64,000 nucleotides of DNA, taken from positions 2,201,001-2,265,000 of the forward strand of contig NZ_CP109073.1 in assembly GCF_035917415.1 (NCBI RefSeq), written 5' to 3'. Below the pieces are notes generated by a model that saw only the letters and a list, made by a program, of their open reading frames with translations, was not told where the DNA came from and searched no databases. The position numbers were made by a program, and so were the translations under genes. Below are positions 56,865-64,000 of this stretch, in pieces. The stretch's first letter is position 1, and each line of letters opens with the position of its first letter. Origin of the DNA: Streptomyces sp. NBC_01803 (lineage in GTDB: Bacteria; Actinomycetota; Actinomycetes; Streptomycetales; Streptomycetaceae).

Positions 56865-57545
56865 ATGGCGCTGCCGTGGGCCGACGACCCGCCCGGCCCG
56901 CCCCTCGTCATCGACCGCGAGCCCGCCCGGGACGCGGCCGAGCGCGAGCTGTCCGGACAGCGCTACGCCGAGCACGAGCCAGGCCCGATCCGGCGCGCCT
57001 GGAGCTGGCTGTGGGAGCAGCTCTTCGGCGCCCTGGAGAACGCCGCGTTCAACACCCCCGGCGGCTGGCTCGGCCTGCTGATCATCGTCGCCGTCACCGT
57101 CGGCCTGATCATCGCCCTCCGGCTGCGCCTCGGCGGCCTGCGCACCGCCCGCTCGGCCGGGCCGGGCCGGGCCGGCGCCGTGTTCACCGACCGACCGCGC
57201 ACCGCCGCCGAGCACCGCGCCGCCGCGCAGGAGCACGCCGCCGCCGCCCGCTGGGCCGAGGCCGTGCGGGAACGGATGCGCGCCGTCGTCCGCGACCTGG
57301 AGGAGCGAGCCCTGCTCGACCCGCGCCCCGGCCGCACCGCGAACGAGGCCGCCGCCGAGGCCGCCCGCCCGATGCCCGCCCTCACCGGGGAGCTGCGGTC
57401 GGCCGCCGCCACCTTCGACGCCGTCACCTACGGCGGCCTGCCCGCCGGCCCCGACGACTACGCCCGGCTGGCCGACCTGGACACCCGACTACGCCGCGCC
57501 AAGCCCGACCTCACCGCCACCGCCCCGTCCTGGACGGCGCCATGA
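56865..57545 (+). CDS. DUF4129 membrane protein
   Basis: The product has 226 residues with one membrane segment near 75-95 (LLIIVAVTVGLIIALRLRL) and a C-terminal DUF4129 helix block (EHAAAARWAEAVRERMRAVVRDLEER; TFDAVTYGGLPAGPDDYARL). ATG 56865 begins four bases after the preceding stop; the stop overlaps the next ATG. Probably part of a MoxR-associated membrane complex. Confidence 0.85.
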   Translation: MALPWADDPPGPPLVIDREPARDAAERELSGQRYAEHEPGPIRRAWSWLWEQLFGALENAAFNTPGGWLGLLIIVAVTVGLIIALRLRLGGLRTARSAGPGRAGAVFTDRPRTAAEHRAAAQEHAAAARWAEAVRERMRAVVRDLEERALLDPRPGRTANEAAAEAARPMPALTGELRSAAATFDAVTYGGLPAGPDDYARLADLDTRLRRAKPDLTATAPSWTAP

Positions 57546-58764
57546 GCGACACCGGCACCGACACCGGCACCGGTACCGACACCACGGCCGTCTCCCCCGA
57601 CGCCCGGCGGCTCTGGCTCCGCGGCCGGGGCCTCCTCACCGCCCTCGCCCTGCTCGTGCTGGCCGGCGCCCTCCTCGGTCTGCTCACCTCCGGCGACGAC
57701 GGCAGCCTCGACCCCCGCTCCGCCACCCAGCACGGCAGCCGCGCCATCGCCGAGCTGCTCGCGGACCGAGGCGTCGACACCACCCTGACCACCACCGCCC
57801 GCGAGGCCGCCGCCGCCACCGGTCCCGACACGACTCTCCTCGTCGTCCGCCCCGAGGCCCTCACCGACAGCACCCGCGAGATCCTGCGCCGGGCCGCCTC
57901 GGACACCGGCGCCCGGCTCGTTCTCCTCGCCCCCGGCCAGGCGGCACTCGACACCTTCGCCCCCGGAGTGCTGGCCGCCGGCCCCGCCACGGTCGAGGAG
58001 CGGCAGCCCGACTGCGCCGACCCCGTCGCCCGGCGAGCGGGCAGCGCCCGCCTCGGCGGCTACGGCTACGTCCCGCCCGCCGCCGAGGGCACCGGCTGCT
58101 ACCCGGTCTCCGGGCTCCCCACCCTCGTCACCCTCCCCACCGGCCCCGCGGCCGGCGAGACCGTTCTCCTCGGTGCCGCTGACCTCCTCCACAACCAGCA
58201 TCTCGACGAGGACGGCAACGCCTCCCTCGCCCTCCAGCTCCTCGGCGCCCGCGACCACCTCGTCTGGTACCTGCCCTCCGGCGAGGAGGCACCCGGCGCC
58301 GCCGAGGAGGAGAGCCTGCTCGGCCTCCTCGACCCCGGCTGGCGCTGGGCCACCCTCCAGCTCGCCCTCGCCGTCGCCCTCGCCGCCCTCTGGCGCGCCC
58401 GCCGCCTCGGCCCCGTCGTCACCGAACGGCTCCCCGTCACCGTCCGGGCCGCCGAGACGACCGAGGGCCACGCCCGCCTCTACCACCGGGCCGGCGCCCG
58501 TGACCGCGCCGCCGACGCGCTGCGCGCCGCCACCCGCGACCGCCTGGCCCCCCTGGTCGGCGTCGCCCCGGCGGCGGCCCACACCCCCGAGGCGCTCCCG
58601 GCCGCCGTCGCCGCGCACACCGGGGACGCCCCCCAGGCCGTGCACGCCCTGCTCTTCGGCCCGCCCCCCGGCGACGACACCGCCCTCGTCCGGCTGGCCG
58701 ACGACCTCGACGCGCTGGAACGGCGCGTCACCCCCGACGCGACGAAAGGCAAGGACCACAGCTC

Positions 58765-58768
<4 letters not shown>
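57542..58768 (+). CDS. DUF4350 membrane protein
   Basis: The product has 408 residues. Membrane segment at about 32-50, an extracellular DUF4350 domain (SATQHGSRAIAELLADRGVD; VVRPEALTDSTREILRRA) and a second segment near 275. The cytoplasmic tail is Ala-rich. Resembles ThuA/GATase-like folds without the catalytic residues. It shares ATGA overlaps with both neighbours, so it is tightly coupled. Confidence 0.85.
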
Positions 58769-59729
<961 letters not shown>

Positions 59730-59730
<1 letters not shown>

Positions 59731-61037
59731 TGGCGCTGTCCGGGCGCACGGCCCTGATCGCCGCCCTCGGCGCCCTGATCGTCGGTCTCCTCCCGGGCTG
59801 GCACGGAGTCCTCGCCGTCTGCCTCCCGCTGCTGGCCGCCCTCCTGTTCGACCTGGCCCGCGCCGCCCCGGTCCGCTCGCTCCGCCTGGAGCGAGCGGGC
59901 GCGACCTCGGTACGCCTGGGCGACGACGCGAACGTGCACCTGACCATCACCAACCCGTCGGCCCGCCCGCTGCGCGCCGAGTTGCGCGACGCCTGGCCGC
60001 CGAGCAGCTGGCGCCCCGGCATCAGCTACGCCGCGGCTCGGCACCGCCTCGCGGCACCGGCCGGTGAACGCCGCCGCCTGACGACCGTGCTGCACCCCAC
60101 CCGCCGGGGCGACCACCGGGCGGTACGGGTCACGATCCGCTCGCACGGTCCACTCGGCCTCGCCGCCCGCCAGGGCAGCCACGCGGTGCCGTGGACGCTG
60201 AGCGTGCTGCCACCGTTCGCCAGCCGGAAACACCTGCCGGCGAAGCTGGCCCGGCTGCGCGAACTGGACGGTCGCACCACGCTGCTGACGCGCGGAGAGG
60301 GCACGGAGTTCGACAGCATCCGGGCCTACGTGCCGGGCGACGATGTCCGTTCGATCGACTGGCGGGCCACGGCCCGGCAGTCCTCGGTCGCGGTGCGCAC
60401 CTGGCGTCCGGAGCGCGACCGTCACCTGCTTCTCGTGCTCGACTCCGGCCGTACGTCGGCGGGCCGGGTCGGTGACGTGCCGCGCCTGGACGCGGCGATG
60501 GACGCGGCCCTGCTGCTCACGGCGCTCGCCACGCGGGCTGGCGACCGGGTCGACCTGCTCGCGTTCGACCGCGTGACGCGCGCGTCCGTGCGCGGCCGGA
60601 CGGGCGGGGACACTCTGCCCGCCATGGTCCAGGCGATGACCCACCTCGAACCGGAGCTGATCGAGACCGACACCCGCGCCCTGGCCGCCGCCGCCCTGGC
60701 CGGCGCACCGCGCCGCTCGTTCATCGTGCTGTTCACGGGCCTGGACACGGCCCCGGTCGAATCGGGGCTACTGCCGGTCCTGCCGCGGCTCACCCAGCGC
60801 CACACGGTCCTGGTGGCGGCCGTGGCCGACCCGCGTGTCGCGGAGATGGCCCGCGCCCGCGGCACGGTCCCCGGCGTCTACGAGGCAGCGGCGGCGGCGC
60901 GGCACCAGGCCGAACGCCGACGCACGGTCGAACGTCTCCACCGCCTGGGCGTCACGGTCGTCGAGGCCGCCCCCGAAGAACTCCCCCCGGCCGTCGCCGA
61001 CGCCTATCTCGCCCTGAAGGCGGCGGGAAGGCTGTGA
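59730..61037 (+). CDS. DUF58 protein with von Willebrand A-like fold
   Basis: The product has 435 residues. Two N-terminal membrane segments (LIAALGALIVGLLPGW, LAVCLPLLAALLFDLA), then beta-rich repeats and the DUF58 core EFDSIRAYVPGDDVRSIDWRATAR. A VWA/MIDAS-like LLVLDSGRTSAG follows; the typical DxSxS is DSGRT, so metal binding may be altered. Works with the adjacent MoxR. TGATG overlap at its start; a strong hairpin follows. Confidence 0.9.
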
Positions 61038-61079
61038 CGTGAGGAAATGGGCCGTCTGAGAAAAGCGCCGTGACACAAG

Positions 61080-61125
61080 AAATGCGTAGGGCCCGCTGGA
61101 ATTATCCAGCGGGCCCTACGCATTT
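61080..61125. terminator. 20-bp perfect hairpin between DUF58 gene and rRNA operon
   Basis: aaatgcgtagggcccgctgg, loop aattat, then the exact complement, with T-rich sequence on the right side (atttatttct) and ttt after the stem on the minus strand. It can end both the DUF58 operon and the leftward rRNA operon. Confidence 0.92.
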
Positions 61126-61139
61126 ATTTCTAAAGATTG

Positions 61140-61258
61140 TCCGGCGGTGTCCTACTCTCCCACACGGTCCCCCATGCAGTACCATCGGCGCTGGAGGGCT
61201 TAGCTTCCGGGTTCGGAATGTAACCGGGCGTTTCCCCTCCGCCATGACCACCGGAACA
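61140..61258 (-). rRNA. 5S ribosomal RNA
   Basis: About 119 nt. The minus strand carries the conserved CCCGGTTACATTCCGAACCCGG core and ends AGTAGGACACCGCCGG. It follows the 23S 3' end after a spacer of about 60 bases. Ends are estimated to within a few bases. Confidence 0.93.
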
Positions 61259-61318
61259 CCCTGAGGGTATCCCTACGGTTCTCTGGCTTCGAGATTTCAC
61301 AGTGGACGCGAGCATCTG

Positions 61319-64000
<2,682 letters not shown>

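Overview
The window is high-GC actinomycete DNA, almost certainly from a Streptomyces or a close relative. Evidence: strong third-position GC bias, many GTG starts, a family-typical gene order (nnaR-narK; ssrA-smpB-ctp-ftsX-ftsE-prfB-pkaB-pkaA; secA; hpf-comF-lpqB-mtrB-mtrA-mtnA), a conserved Rv3235-family gene next to secA, and a long NAD-specific glutamate dehydrogenase. It is mostly core chromosome, with an accessory-looking stretch at about 5.3-14.4 kb. No insertion sequence, prophage, CRISPR array or tRNA gene was found.

Layout. 0.16-2.46 kb: HelD-like helicase (-). 2.57-5.23 kb: nitrate module, the HemD/winged-helix regulator NnaR and the transporter NarK (-), with a GlnR-box match upstream of narK. 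5.37-9.99 kb: the most intriguing locus. A leftward operon encodes a 45-residue secreted peptide ending NIWF, an ATP-grasp ligase-like enzyme and a DUF1015 protein. It is divergent from two tandem paralogous regulators (TrmB-like N terminus, LuxR-type HTH C terminus), with an inverted repeat between. 10.06-11.96 kb: hemerythrin-MarR-flavin oxidoreductase operon with a palindromic operator candidate. 12.03-14.42 kb: LysR regulator divergent from an MFS transporter whose 3' end overlaps a penicillin-binding protein gene.

14.32-26 kb (mostly -): transpeptidase, tmRNA and SmpB (ribosome rescue), S41 protease, FtsX/FtsE (division), a tiny zinc-ribbon membrane protein (+), a repeat-rich LAETG sortase substrate, release factor 2, and Ser/Thr kinases PkaB and PkaA. 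26.1-36 kb (+): an FHA/FtsK-like protein, a sugar-type ABC importer with an unusual extracellular insertion in one permease, a GT2/CDP-glycerol transferase fusion and a GalE-type epimerase. 36-46 kb: NAD-glutamate dehydrogenase, HAD phosphatase, a conserved hypothetical, an Rv3235-family protein (+) and SecA.

46.3-55.5 kb: YcaQ-type protein (+), orphan LuxR response regulator, ribosome hibernation factor, ComF-like protein, then the mtnA-mtrA-mtrB-lpqB cluster with overlapping or nearly abutting genes (-). 55.7-61.0 kb (+): a tightly coupled operon of a membrane protein, DUF4129, DUF4350, MoxR ATPase and DUF58 proteins. 61.08 kb to the right edge: a leftward rRNA operon represented by 5S and the 3' part of 23S. 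A 20-bp perfect hairpin separates it from the DUF58 gene. Positions 1-161 hold no gene that I can support.
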